Below, piece after piece: positions 32,761 to 43,900 of a DNA stretch of 64,000 bases. How positions within the stretch are numbered: position 1 is the first letter of the stretch; each line of letters begins with the position of its first letter. The position numbers were made by a program, and so were the translations under genes. The notes under the pieces are model-generated. The model was given only the letters and a program-made list of their open reading frames with translations, had not been told where the DNA came from and did no database searches. Source of the DNA: Arion vulgaris (taxonomy: Eukaryota > Mollusca > Gastropoda > Stylommatophora > Arionidae). Where the stretch lies: the NCBI GenBank assembly GCA_020796225.1, contig CM036755.1, positions 61,558,152-61,622,151 of the forward strand. The letters run 5' to 3'.

Positions 32761-32944
32761 TATGTCCTGGACATAAACAAATTCTTGGCCTCAATGGATT
32801 GAACACGGGTCTCTAAGCATGGAAGCTGCGCTCTAATTCATTCAGCTAGATGCTCCTCCCCTCATAAAAACGACTAAAATGGATAGCATGGGAGCCAGCG
32901 ACACCACACTGTAAAAAAAAAAAAAGTAACCAGCTACAGAAACA

Positions 32945-33110
32945 AAGCACCCAAGACATGCAATGCAGTGGACACTGTGGGGACAACATGAAAAAGAGAT
33001 GCAGATGTAAGTAAATCTTTAAAAAACAGAGCTCAAAGAAATGCATAGGACTAGGCTTAAGATAAAAAGAAAGGCACAAGAGGAAATTGAGAGGTCCTAT
33101 TTTGTCTCCG
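32945..33110 (+). mobile_element. LINE family S fragment
   Basis: 'catgcaatgcagtggacact', 'aaaaagaaaggcacaagagg', like 720-880. Confidence 0.5.
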
Positions 33111-33189
33111 CCTTCTGTGCCCAAGACAAGGACTGACAATGAACAGATAACAATTAAACTAAAGATGAGGATTACCAAGTGATATAAAG

Positions 33190-33440
33190 AGTGACCGTCT
33201 GTAGCTTAAGTGGTAGTGAGCGCAATCACAAACCGAAGCATACCTGGTTCAAACTCTGCGGTGAGTAAGTTTGGAAGCAAATTCGTTTCCGTGGATTTTT
33301 ACGAAGGTAAAAATAGACCTCACCGTTCAGAAAGCAATGGCAAACTACTGAACATATAAGTGGTGCCTAGAATACCAACGACTCATTTACTGTGGTTGAT
33401 GGCTACATCCTGTAAAAGATATGCTACGAATTTCGACATT
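33190..33440 (+). mobile_element. tRNA-derived SINE family E
   Basis: Head 'tctgtagcttaagtggtagt' and B box 'ctggttcaaactctgc', body 'cgttcagaaagcaatggcaa'. Confidence 0.8.
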
Positions 33441-33732
33441 TACTTGGCATTTTTGTACAGTAGAGTCTGGATAAGTAGATTGGTAGACTGCATTGCACAC
33501 TCATTTATGTGATATGGGCGAGTTTCAGACACTGGACTGATTCCAAGAATTAAGAGTTAAGTTTGGACAGGCCAGATAGTGTCATCTTCATAGTAGAGAG
33601 AGAAGATATACTAATCAACTTTAAATGGGTTTGGTGAGCAAATGGACTTTGGGATAGCTGTTGCATCGGAGGATGAAGCACTCATGGGAATGCCTAATGT
33701 GCTATGACGACGATTGAATAACATAACATAAC

Positions 33733-33975
33733 GCCCGAGTGGTTACCGGGCCCAAACTTGGGTGTAAAGAATAGAACCACTGTTACCTGCCACACATGTC
33801 GTAAGAGGCGACTAAGGAGGTTTGGCTGAAATCGGATGCACATGTCCTAAACTTGTAGAAGTTGTTTAAGGGCCACCAAACCAATGTGAACGTATACACG
33901 TTCTTGGCAAAGATCAAACATATCACAAAGAGTGATTAAAATTGATCGTAAAGAACGAAGAAGAAGAAGATAACA
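33733..33975 (+). mobile_element. SINE family C, full copy
   Basis: 'gagtggttaccgggcccaaa', 'tgtcgtaagaggcgactaag', 'gatcaaacatatcacaaaga', ending gaagaagaagaag. Confidence 0.8.
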
Positions 33976-33999
33976 TAACAAGATTATTTCTTACTGTAC

Positions 34000-34115
34000 A
34001 TTTGTCAAAGCGTACCTTCTATAAATGTATTTTGAAAGAAACGTTGCTGTATATTGTTATTGTATTTTGTAAAACTACAGTACTTTATTGTTACGTGTTT
34101 CGCCATTGCTACATA
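34000..34115 (+). mobile_element. Hammerhead/Penelope-like repeat, partial
   Basis: 'gaaacgttgctgtatattgt', 'aaaactacagtactttattg', end 'tgtttcgcca'; the CUGAUGA half is missing. Confidence 0.55.
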
Positions 34116-34387
34116 GTTTTACTGCAGTCTTCCCTTATATCAATAATACATTTGTCTTAAGAGACCTTAGAGTGTTTGCTATCAATTTATCCGTCAAACT
34201 TAGTTTTGCCGAATCAAGTCAAGTTTGGTAAAATGGTATGTCCATACATACACATCAAATGTATCATTTAGATCAGGGCACACATTGTTAATCACAGAAG
34301 TGCAATGATGATAGTCATATCAATCAATCATACAACAAATGTAGACATACTAGAAGAAGACACAATTTATTATATCAGGCTGTGAGA

Positions 34388-34535
34388 ATATGGTAATAGA
34401 TGCATGACAGCTGTCACTGGTAGGGTATGATAATAGATGCATGACAGATGTCACTGGTACAGTATGATAATAGATGCATGACAGATGTCACTGGTAGGAT
34501 ATGATAATAGATGCATGACAGCAGTCACTAGTATG
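34388..34535. repeat. 37-bp minisatellite, 4 copies
   Basis: Unit: gataatagatgcatgacaga followed by tgtcactggtaggatat. Confidence 0.88.
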
Positions 34536-35084
34536 ATATCTAGATCATTCTTCTGGAAAAAGATGATAGATGACAACAAGCACATTAGTAAGAACTCAAT
34601 GCTTTTAATGTCAGTTGTGGTCATCATAGAACATATAATGTACACACATTTATACACAATCACACTATCATTGGATCACATGCACACAAGTATGACATAA
34701 GTAACTAGATAATTAAAAGTAGTCTACATGTGTGTTGTGTGTTTCAGATGTAATTAACATATATTTTGTACCAGATCAGATGTTTTATCTGCTACCGCAT
34801 GACAATAGACAGTACAATCTGTTGAGGTTTAAAAGGCTGTTTGCAAAAGGTTTAAAAGTTTGTTATGCCACAATTGAGATTTAAAGAGCACAAAGAGAGA
34901 GGACTTCTGAATGAGCAAAACTGTATCAAGTCAACTTAACATACAGTTATTAAGCATGGTTTAATCTCTTGAATAATAAATCAAATAGAAATATAGAATA
35001 CAAATAAATAAACATAAATGGAATTTACTGAAGACATTTTGGCAGAATATGCAGCTTGTCATTAGCACGTTATTAGCCAGCAGT

Positions 35085-35225
35085 CTATATGTAGTGTGCT
35101 ATGAAATTCGTCACCCTGTTGTATCGTTTTTTGATAAAGGCCTTTTGGTCGAAACGTTGCTGTGTATTGTCATTATTTTTGTATTTTGTAAAATTACAGT
35201 ACTTTGTGATTACGTGTTTCGCCAC
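35085..35225 (+). mobile_element. Hammerhead/Penelope-like repeat
   Basis: 'tagtgtgctatgaaattcgt', 'ttgataaaggccttttggtc', then gaaacgttgc, end 'tgtttcgcca'. Stem II (aggcc/ggtc) can still pair. Confidence 0.65.
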
Positions 35226-35639
35226 GTTATTATAGAATCGATCAGATGTTTCATAGGCTTCGTAGACAGTACCATCTGCAACTGTTAAACCCACTGTCTT
35301 CGAGGAGGAAGAGCTGGGGTCGAGAGACCTCAAGGCTAGAGACTAAATCCTGATAGAAAATCCACTGCCTTGTGGTCAGAACAGTTATGCAGAAGGCTAG
35401 AGAGTAAACCTTGACACAAATTCGAAGTGAGGACCTTAAGGTTGATGGTTTTGTGTATTCCATTCCATCTTCTGGCGTCCCTGCTTGATTCCAAACGTAT
35501 GGACTTTGTCTTTCCTTTGGATGAAACAGTAGGGTAGACAAGAGATTTGTATAAAATGAGAAAGGCACATTCCCCACCAGCTGCCCAGACTAGACATAAA
35601 TGGAGGACACTTCACCCTGCTGACTCCACCTGTGTGTTG

Positions 35640-35860
35640 CCGGCTAGTCAAGGGATCAAAGAATGTAGCACTGCACTTCAAGGCATTTGTAGAGGCGACC
35701 AAGGAGATGGCAAGTTACTAGTAGATAAAAGCGACGCAGAAATCGAATGCGGCTACTTGTAGGTGCATAACTGGCACAACGTACAATCACTCAGGCTCGG
35801 ATCACAGGCAGATTGCAAAGAGTGGTTTAACAAGTGGTCGATATGGAGCGTTCAAATAAA
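35640..35860 (+). mobile_element. SINE family B
   Basis: 'tagtcaagggatcaaagaat', 'gcaaagagtggtttaacaag', 'gtcgatatggagcgttc'. Confidence 0.75.
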
Positions 35861-36279
35861 AAGCTTTCGGCTCAAACCCAACATTTAAAGCAACAATCAC
35901 GAAAGATTCAGGGTGAGCTAAAAGGCAAGACAGACAAGCGAAAACTCAGTAAGTTGTCAAAGTAAAACACTTGCTAATTGACCCACTTTTTCCTCTGATG
36001 TCTTCGTTTCTAAACTGATCTCTTCTTGATACTACCAGCATTCTGCGTAGACACTTCATCTCTTCCGTGACCCCTTTTCTTTTATCATTTGATGTCAGTG
36101 TCCAGATTTGGCTCTGATATCATAATACTACCTTACATTGTCTTTAAAATTTTACGAAAAATTGCGAAATAATTAATAAATAAAAAAATTATCTCCTACA
36201 ATACTAAACATTTTTGGAATTTAATTTGGACGTCCGCTTGAAAATGAAAATCGTGGCATGTCCTTTACAGGACTTAGCC

Positions 36280-36495
36280 ATCAACAACAGTAAACGAGTC
36301 GCCGATTTTCTAGACATCACTAATACGTTCAGTAGTTTGCTATTGCTTTCTGAACGGTGAGGTATATTTTATCGTTCGTAAAAATCCAAGGGAACTAATT
36401 TACTTCCAAACTTGCCCGCCACGTTGTTTGAACCAGTTACGCTTGGATCTAGCTCACTACCGCTTAAGCTGCATACGCTACGGGCGTGCATTTAG
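36280..36495 (-). mobile_element. tRNA-derived SINE family E
   Basis: Reverse copy: 'gtttgctattgctttctgaa', 'gaaccagttacgcttggatc', 'ctaccgcttaagctgcatac'. Confidence 0.75.
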
Positions 36496-36599
36496 CAAGT
36501 ATGAAATATACACAAACTTGGGAATAGTTTTAGTTACACAATAGTCGGATTCTCCTAACGGAGTTAATTCTTAATGGTCCTGTTTGTTGGCCAACACGC

Positions 36600-36865
36600 T
36601 CTGATATAACCAATCTTCTTCTTTGCGTTCGTTCTTTACGACCAATTTTAATCACTCTTTGTGATATGTTTGATCTTTGCCAAGAACGTGTATACGTTGC
36701 ACATTGGTTTGGTAGGTCCCTAAACGCATAGACTTCCACACGTTTAGGACAAGTGCATCCGATTTCAGCCTAACCTCCTAGTCGCCTCTTACGACATGCA
36801 TGGCAGGTAACAGTGGTTCTATTCTTTACACCCCAAATTTGGGCCCCGGTAACCGCTCGGGCGAT
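36600..36865 (-). mobile_element. SINE family C, full copy
   Basis: Reverse: begins cttcttctttgcgttcgtt, 'cctagtcgcctcttacgaca', ends 'ccggtaaccgctcgggcg'. Confidence 0.8.
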
Positions 36866-37009
36866 ATAATCAATAAAAGATTCGCCTTAGGTTGAAAGTG
36901 GCGTGTCTCGGCTTAAAAGTCTTTATTCCCTACGTAACAAACAAACAAACAAACAAACAAACAAAAAATAGTTTTAGCGCTTTAATGTTAACCGTATAAT
37001 TATATATAT

Positions 37010-37255
37010 ATCTTCCTCTTCTAGCGCTCCACTTGTTAACCACTCAATGTGATCTGAGCCTAAGAGTGATTGTACGTTTTGCCAGTTAAGTGCCTACAAG
37101 TAGGCCTGCACATCCGATTTCTGCGATGATTTTTATTTACTAGGGTAGCTTCCTAAGCCCGTCCTCAGTCGCCTCTTACGACATGCCTTGTAGTTCGCAG
37201 TGTTACTATTTTTTGCTCTCTTTGCGCGCCCCGGCAACACACGGGCGCTACACGC
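37010..37255 (-). mobile_element. SINE family B
   Basis: Reverse: 'caagtaggcctgcacatccg', 'cagtcgcctcttacgacatg', 'ggcaacacacgggcg'. Confidence 0.8.
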
Positions 37256-37368
37256 TCTGATATAACAAATAAAAAATTCCACCTTAGGTTTAAGTGCCGT
37301 ACCTCGGCTTAAAGAGGGTTTAATCCCCTACAAAACAAACAAAATAGTTTGAGCGCTATAATGTTAAC

Positions 37369-37537
37369 CAGTGGCGGCTGGTCATTAATGGCCAGTGGGT
37401 GAGGCCGGGTCCACTAAAAATAATGTATAACGTGTATTTATTATTTTATAAATTAAAATATAGCAACCAAAAACCATGAATTATCCGGGAAAAAAATGTC
37501 TGGCCCTACCAACAAAAATGATCACGAGCCGCCACTG
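37369..37537. mobile_element. hAT MITE (169 bp)
   Basis: Perfect 8-bp duplication atgttaac (37,361-37,368; 37,538-37,545) and terminal inverted repeats CAGTGGCGGCTGGTCAT / CAGTGGCGGCTCGTGATCAT. It sits 127 bp 3' of the internal signal-peptide exon's donor. Confidence 0.9.
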
Positions 37538-37663
37538 ATGTTAACCTTATAATGAAATATATATATGACATACATTGACAACTAGACGTGTTCACTCACG
37601 AATGAATGCACTCACTCTCATCATTATGTCATTTAATTAATTGAATGTTCAAACTTTACTCAC

Positions 37664-37739
37664 CGTGTACGACTGTTCCTGTGATTCTACTCACGGTCGC
37701 AAACAACCAGAGTATCCTCGCGATGTGAAACAACCTCAT
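37664..37739 (-). CDS. KIAA0319L: Alternative first exon coding a signal-peptide-like N-terminus
   Basis: ATG at 37,739 opens 25 codons that begin MRLFHIARILWLFATVS, a basic start followed by a hydrophobic run, and end at CACG|gtgagt in phase 1. Phase 1 fits the acceptor of the first PKD1 exon at 29,822, giving a signal peptide joined directly to PKD1. The exon lies inside the 25 kb intron that follows the linker exons, so in the present order it can only be an internal alternative start. Its phase would equally fit the Cys-rich exon at 58,725, so a local rearrangement or misassembly of the normal first coding exon is a real alternative. A short upstream ATG frame overlaps the start. Confidence 0.7.
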
Positions 37740-37960
37740 TCGGGCGACACATGAATATACACAGACACACGTCAACAGTGTATTTCACACAGTTCATATA
37801 CCCAACCGTTGCTTTAATCTGAAGCAGACGTTATCGTATCACTCACTACACAATCAAATGACCTAGATATTCGTTACGTTCCGAAGTTTAGTTGCTAGTA
37901 ATGACTACGGATCTATCCGGAAATTTGAATAGCGTTTCTCGTACTGCAGATAATGCGTGG
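37740..37960 (-). promoter_or_regulatory. CpG-rich candidate promoter/5' UTR of the internal first exon
   Basis: The DNA immediately 5' of the signal-peptide exon (read on the minus strand) carries more than ten CpG dinucleotides in about 220 bp, whereas most intronic DNA in the window is CpG-poor. It matches none of the repeat families seen here. A TATA-like GGGTATATGAA sits about 65 bp before the ATG. No start site can be proved from sequence alone. Confidence 0.45.
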
Positions 37961-38129
37961 CTGGTAATTTGAATTTGTTATCTTAGTATAACAATTGACA
38001 TGTATAGGACCAAGCAGCACTACAATAAGAATAGATTATTAAATTAAGAGCTGTGTCAACTAACAACTCAAACAAGTTCTATTCTAAAGCACTAAACCCT
38101 ATTAATAATACTAATTCCTCTCGTACCGT

Positions 38130-38380
38130 TATACGTTACATAGGGACTGCAAGCAATTTCTCCATACCGTTCTACCTGGGCAACTCGCTCAATCTCCTCC
38201 ATGGAACTGAGGCCGATATTTCTTGTCTCTCTCAGCAAAGTTTGTTTCAGGGTCTCCTTAGGTCGTCCTCTCATTCTTGAAATCCTTGCATCCCACTTCA
38301 ATGCCTGCTTTGATATTCGTTGATCATTTGAAGGTGTGTCCAACATATCTCAATCTTCTCTTTCTTATAACAGAGAAAGC
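38130..38380 (-). mobile_element. LINE family P 3' end
   Basis: Minus strand: DQRISKQALKWDARISRMRG, then LRETRNIGLSSMEEIERVAQ. Confidence 0.8.
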
Positions 38381-38439
38381 CTATTATATGAATATTAAAA
38401 TATTACCAGCAAGTCGTCGGTCTATAGTTGATAAGACCA

Positions 38440-38850
38440 TCATCACTGCACTTCCGTAAGTAATAATGCGTGCTCCATCTCTTCTTTTTTTACACATGAA
38501 GATCTCAGCGGCAGTGCGCGAAATCCGTAGCACCGGCGAGCGTCTCCCATGAAATTTAGAAGGTGAAAATATTTTGCAGTGTTTTTTCTAATGAATTTTG
38601 CCCGGGCAGCGGCGTTCCAGTCTTCTCTTCTCGATTTTGAACTGCCAAGGGCTCTTTTACGTGCTCAAATTGAACACGGTACCTACGTTTGATCGTCCAT
38701 CTCTGATTGGATTAGGAACTTGATATTACCTACACTGAGATCAGGTTTATCTGGAATAATATCCCGATAACTTCACGAGGGAGCGAACCGAGTAGATTTG
38801 GAACGAGAGTCGAGAACCTAACCTCTACGTCACAGAGACTCCCTTACAAA
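38440..38850 (-). mobile_element. SINE family F with tRNA-like head
   Basis: Reverse: 'aagatctcagcggcagtgcg', 'agcaccggcgagcgtctcc', 'attgaacacggtacctacgt', head at 'cctctacgtcacagagactc'. Confidence 0.75.
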
Positions 38851-39199
38851 TGAATTATACAAATGAACGATAAAAGAAATAATTATATCCACAAATGAGG
38901 GAAAAACTATCACTTTACGGTATCGAAGTTTAAACCTGCGTCCTTATGACAGACCTAAGTCTGAACTTCGGTGAAAACACAAGTAACTAAAAATGAAGAT
39001 TCCATTATGGCGACATACAAAAAAGAAGGAACTAAAAATCTATAAATATAATACATAAAAACAAATGCAACTGAAAAACTAAATATGGAAGTGGAAAGGA
39101 TTAGGACACAACCATGACAAACATCGCAATAACTTAAAACAGACATAAGGTTACCAACAACACCAGAAAAGATAGTCACCAACATCAGTATAAGAAAGA

Positions 39200-39780
39200 A
39201 AGTTGGCACAGAACCTTGATTGAATTACATTGAGAAACAAAGAATGAAGTGGTTTGGCCACAATAAGAATGCATCCAAACTCTACAGTATACATAATCTT
39301 TCTTCTACAACAGGACATCAGGAAAGAAAGCGAAAGAAAAACCACGAAAAAAGATGGCTAGGTGACATAGCAGAATCCTGTGAAAGAGCAAAAATAACAA
39401 TCACCCAAGCCATCAGAACAGCGCGAAAACAGAAAGTCACGACACTGGGCAACAACCCGGTAACAGTGTGACGACAAAAGAAGAAAATAATGTTAACTAA
39501 AACCCACAACGAAAGAGAAAGCTGGGAGGTGGAAGAACGTCAGAAGAAGAGGGGATCAGAGCAAAGTCTCCTTTAGCATAAAACAGGCTAGCTCAAATGG
39601 AAATTCTCGAATTCGAGAGGAATAGGACACAACCCTAAAGAACATTGCACTCATTTAAAACAGACATAAGGTTAACTAAAACCCACAACGAAAGAGATAG
39701 CTGGGGAGGTTGAAGAATGTGAGAAGAAGAGAGGGTCACAGCACAGTCCCTTTTAGTATAAGACCAGCTAGCTCAAGTGG
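39200..39780 (+). mobile_element. LINE family Q 3' end with duplicated tail
   Basis: KQRMKWFGHNKNASKLYSIH, later CERAKITITQAIRTARKQK. The tail 'ttaactaaaacccacaacga' with ~90 bp occurs again at 39,672-39,780. Confidence 0.7.
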
Positions 39781-39834
39781 AAATTCCCGAAAAGTATTAT
39801 TTTCCCCGTCATCCCATTTCAGTATTGTATCAAA

Positions 39835-41030
39835 TTACATGGTTCGGCCACATAAGCAGACTAACAACATACAGTGCGCCTCAAAGAGCAATGTTACTCC
39901 GATACAGTGCGCCTCAAAGAGCAATGTTACTTCGATACAGTGCGCCTCAAAGAGCAATGTTACTCCGATACAGTGCGCCTCAAAGAGCAATGTTACTCCG
40001 ATACAGTGCGCCTCAAAGAGCAATGTTACTCCGATACAGTGCGCCTCAAAGAGCAATGTTACTCCGATACAGTGCGCCTCAAAGAGCAATGTTACTCGAT
40101 ACAGTGGATACAAAGAGCAATGTTACTCGATACAGTAGATACAAGAGCAATGTTACTCCGATACAGTGGATACAAAGAGCAATGTTACTTCGATACAGTG
40201 GATACAAAGAGCAATGTTACTCCGATACAGTGGATACAAGAGCAATGTTACTCCGATACAGTGGATACAAAGAGCAATGTTACTTCGATACAGTGGATAC
40301 AAAGAGCAATGTTACTCCGATACAGTGGATACAAAGAGCAATGTTACTTCGATACAGTGGATACAAAGAGCAATGTTACTTCGATACAGTGGATACAAAG
40401 AGCAATGTTACTCCGATACAGTGGATACAAAGGCAATGTTACTCCCATCAGTGGATACAAAGAGCAATGTTACTCGATACAGTGGATACAAAGAGCAATG
40501 TTACTCGATACAGTGGATACAAAGAGCAATGTTACTCGATACAGTGGATACAAAGAGCAATGTTACTCGATACAGTGGATACAAAAGCAATGTTACTCGA
40601 TACAGTGGATACAAAGAGCAAGTTACTCGATACAGTAGATACAAGAGCAATGTACTCGATACAGTGGATACAAAGAGCAATGTTACTCCGATCAGTGGAT
40701 ACAAAGACAATGTTATCGATACAGTGGATACAAAGAGCAATTTACTCCGATCAGTAAATACAAAGAGCAATGTTACTCGATACAGTAGATACAAGAGCAA
40801 TGTTACTCCGATACAGTGGATACAAAGAGCAATGTTATCGATAGTGGATACAAAGAGCAATGTTACTCCGATACAGTGGATACAAAGAGCAATGTTACTC
40901 CGATACAGTGGATACAAAGCAAAAGGCCGTCCACACAAAAGGTGGACATCAGAGATAACAGAGGATAAATTTATTTTAAAAACAGCACAGCAGGCAAAAC
41001 TAGGGTTATATTATGTCTCCAAAAAAAGTT
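39835..41030 (+). mobile_element. LINE family L 3' end with an amplified internal segment
   Basis: It starts 'atggttcggccacataagca' and ends 'aggtggacatcagagataac' like other L copies, but the ~33 bp between them is amplified into an array. Confidence 0.85.
39866..40918. repeat. 32-33-bp minisatellite derived from LINE L, ~32 copies
   Basis: The first ~7 units read gcgcctcaaagagcaatgtt then actccgatacagt (33 bp). The rest read ggatacaaagagcaatgtta then ctccgatacagt (32 bp), with shorter tcgatac variants after 40,460. In single-copy L elements the two versions of the flank (gcgcctc and ggatacaaagc) bound one unit. Confidence 0.93.
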
Positions 41031-41089
41031 AACACGAATGAATGTCAGTATTAACATTTCTCATCAATAAATAACCATGGACTCAGAAT

Positions 41090-41310
41090 CGTATAAAGTT
41101 GCACATCATCATCATCAAATACCTGTAAAAGTCGGTCCACTCCAATCGGAATTTCCGATTACCCGATTGAACTAGTTGGCCTTATTGATTGATTGGACCA
41201 TCATCATTGCCCATCAGTGAATAAGCATATTTGCTCTTATCTTTTTCTAACACAGGAAGAGAAGAACTCCTCGGCAGTGCACAAACTTCACAGCACGGGC
41301 AAAATATTCT
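41090..41310 (-). mobile_element. SINE family F piece
   Basis: 'ttgattgattggaccatcat', 'ctcggcagtgcacaaacttc'. Reverse orientation. Confidence 0.6.
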
Positions 41311-41489
41311 AACAATATTATACACATGGAGACACAATCAAACAACATATATTAACAGGGAGCAAAAACTAACTGTTTGTATAAAGATACCTCTGTAGTA
41401 AACTAAAAGACTCTATCTCGGGCGAATCACATACTTTTCTTCTGCTACTTCAATTTAAAGTTAAACACTACAAAGTTGTATAGTGTCTA

Positions 41490-41910
41490 TGCATTATGCT
41501 ACCAGTGTCAAACCTGGACGCTGACAACAAATGATAGAAGAAAACTAGTCACGACAGAAAATGAAGTGTATACGCAGAATGATGGGGGTAACAAGAAGAG
41601 ACCTGTTGAGAAATGAAGACATCAGGAAAAAGTGGGTACAACATCAGTACTAACTTCATCAAGAAACAACAAATTAAATGGTTCAGCCATATAAGCAGAT
41701 TACCAACAGACAGTGCACCTCAAAGAGCAATGCTGCTTCGATACAATGGGCACAAAGCAAAATGCCGGGCACACAAAAGGTAAACCTCAGAGATAGTAGA
41801 CGCGACGAAAGACACTTTCTACGAAACGCACACAATTGCCCGTTTTAGAAATCAATTCTTGACCTGACGCTGTGAGACAAAACAGGATTGGAGATAAGAA
41901 AGAAAAGAAA
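41490..41910 (+). mobile_element. LINE family L 3' fragment
   Basis: 'caaacctggacgctgacaac', 'gtgggtacaacatcagtact', 'cagattaccaacagacagtg', with a single unit of the array segment. Confidence 0.8.
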
Positions 41911-42124
41911 GACTATACAGTTGGATTTTGTGATTTCTATGATCTCTAATAATAACGTCAATTTTGAGGTGATGTTTGCACTTTTTTTCCCCCCAGGAAG
42001 TTAAATGGACTTTTATCTTTTTCCTTCCGTTTAGATAACCCAGATGTAGTTATTTTTAGAACTCTGTGTGATTTTCCGAACGACAAGCGGATAAGGGAGC
42101 GTTACTTGTATAGGCTTTTTTTTA

Positions 42125-42262
42125 CTTCTTTCATTGGGGACACTAGCCGGTGCTACGGAGTTCGCTGAAATCTTCCTATGTAAGAAAGAGATCGGAGCAC
42201 GCATGGTTGCTCACCGAAGTATAATGATAATGGTCCTATCAATCAAATCAATCAAGCTTATT
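42125..42262 (+). mobile_element. SINE family F piece
   Basis: 'agccggtgctacggagttcg', 'taagaaagagatcggagcac', tail 'tcaatcaaatcaatcaa'. Confidence 0.75.
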
Positions 42263-42295
42263 CTATTTTAATTTGTTTTTAATGTTGGAGTAGAC

Positions 42296-43160
42296 ATACA
42301 TGGACAACATAAGTAGAAAAGCAGGAATAGAGGAAGAAAATAATATTTCAGAACTTTTATTTGCAGATGACCAAGTACTGATTGCAGAAAACGAAGAATC
42401 TCTCCAGAACCATCTGAGCTTGGTTAACATCAAGGGTGAGGAGTACAACATGAAAATAAATATAATAAAAACAGAGACAATGGCAATAAGTAGACAACCA
42501 GAAAACATTACAATAAAACTCCAGAACGTAGACATAAAACAAACAATTGAGGCCAAATACATAGGAGCAATTTTCACAGCAGATGGAAGTATTGATAGCG
42601 AAATCAGCAATCGTTGCACACAAGCTAACCAGGTACTGGGACAGTTGTCACATAAAGAGAGAAGTAGAGAGGGTCAAAGCACTGTTGTCACACAAAGAGA
42701 TACCGCTAATAACTAAAGCAAATCTCATAAGAACCATTTTCTGGCCAACACTATGTTACCAGTGTCAAACATGGCCAATAACAGCAGCTAATTAGCAGAA
42801 AATCATAATGACGGAGACGAGGTGTCTTAGAAGAGCTGCAGGGGTGACAATAAGAGACAAAATTAGAAATGAAGAAAACAGAAGCAGACTGGATGTGAAA
42901 CCAGTCATGCAATTTATAAAAGAACAACAGATTAAATGGTTTGGACACCTGACCAGAATGCCCTGGTATCGCCTACCACAGAGAGTCGCACAGAAAAAGT
43001 ATATGAGTACAAAGCAAGAGGAAGACCACGCAAAAATGGAGCGATGGCATCAAGAACAGCCTTACGAACATGAATATCAGCTTACAAAGTGCCTTAAAAC
43101 AAGCACATACAACAAGATCACTACGTCCCATTCTTCCCCCAACACTTCTATAAAGAAATA
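42296..43160 (+). mobile_element. LINE family V: reverse transcriptase palm to C-terminus
   Basis: It has the catalytic FADD box in ISELLFADDQVLIAENEESL, then EYNMKINIIKTETMAISRQP, AKYIGAIFTADGSIDSEIS, later CLRRAAGVTIRDKIRNEENR and FIKEQQIKWFGHLTRMPWYR. One frameshift near 42,660 (a short duplication around the 'LSHKE' segment) breaks it. It is the longest LINE coding remnant in the window. Confidence 0.88.
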
Positions 43161-43164
43161 AATG

Positions 43165-43420
43165 GTGGAAGAGAAGAAAACTGGTTCGTCCACATAAACA
43201 GAATACCAACAGACAGTGCGCTACAAAGAGCAATGTTACTCCGATACAGTGGATACAAAGCAAAAGGTCAGCCACGCTAATGGTGGAGATAACAGAATCG
43301 ACGAGAGACACTGTTTATAAAGCGCACACAAAAGCCCGTTCTATAAATCTCTTCTTACCCTGAAACTGTGAGACAAATCAGGACTGGGGAAAAGAAAGAA
43401 AGACAAGACGCATTGAGAGG
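43165..43420 (+). mobile_element. LINE family L 3' fragment
   Basis: 'ttcgtccacataaacagaat', 'gtgcgctacaaagagcaatg', 'tccgatacagtggatacaaa': one unit of the segment amplified at 39.9 kb. Confidence 0.8.
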
Positions 43421-43653
43421 CCCTCGCTTCAGATGTCTCCGTTTTCGACCTGACGCTGAAAGGCAAAACATGATTAGAGAATAGATAGAGAATAGAGACA
43501 CTTCATACTAAATGTTATTCTAACAAGACAAAACACCGCACAAAAACGTGGTTCAGTGTGCGTATACACAAAGCTAAATAGTAGCATTTAAGCGTACCAC
43601 ATTTCTATAACATTAATTGCTAATGTTCATATTACACACAATTAATACAATAG

Positions 43654-43900
43654 TGAGCGTCTGTAGCTTAAGCGGTAGTGAGCTCGATCACAACCCAAAC
43701 GTACCTGGTTCAAACTCCGCGGTGGTCAAGTTTGGAAGCAAATTAGTTCCCTTGAAATTTTACAAACGATAAAAATAGACCTCACCATCCAGAAAACAAC
43801 GACAAACCACTGAACTTATAAGTAGTGCCTATAAAATCAACGACTCGTTTATTGTTGTTGATGGCTACGTCCTGTAACGGATATACCACGATTTGTCATT
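43654..43900 (+). mobile_element. tRNA-derived SINE family E, best copy
   Basis: Head 'tctgtagcttaagcggtagt', B box 'cctggttcaaactccgcggt', tail 'gatggctacgtcctgtaacg'. Confidence 0.85.

Larger units (their letters stand above)
36870..37585. repeat. Duplicated ~110-bp segment split by SINEs
   Basis: 36,870-36,990 ('cgccttaggttgaaagtg', 'tctcggcttaaaagtc', 'gcgctttaatgttaacc') recurs at 37,258-37,580 ('accttaggtttaagtgcc', 'cctcggcttaaagagg', 'gcgctataatgttaacc'). SINE B (37,010-37,255) lies between them. Confidence 0.7.

Noticed and set aside
39777..41032. Long overlapping open frames of 254-326 codons with a repeated 'SNVTPIQW' type peptide
   Set aside because: They follow the 32-33-bp minisatellite in several frames and on both strands; the openness comes from the repeat unit lacking stops.
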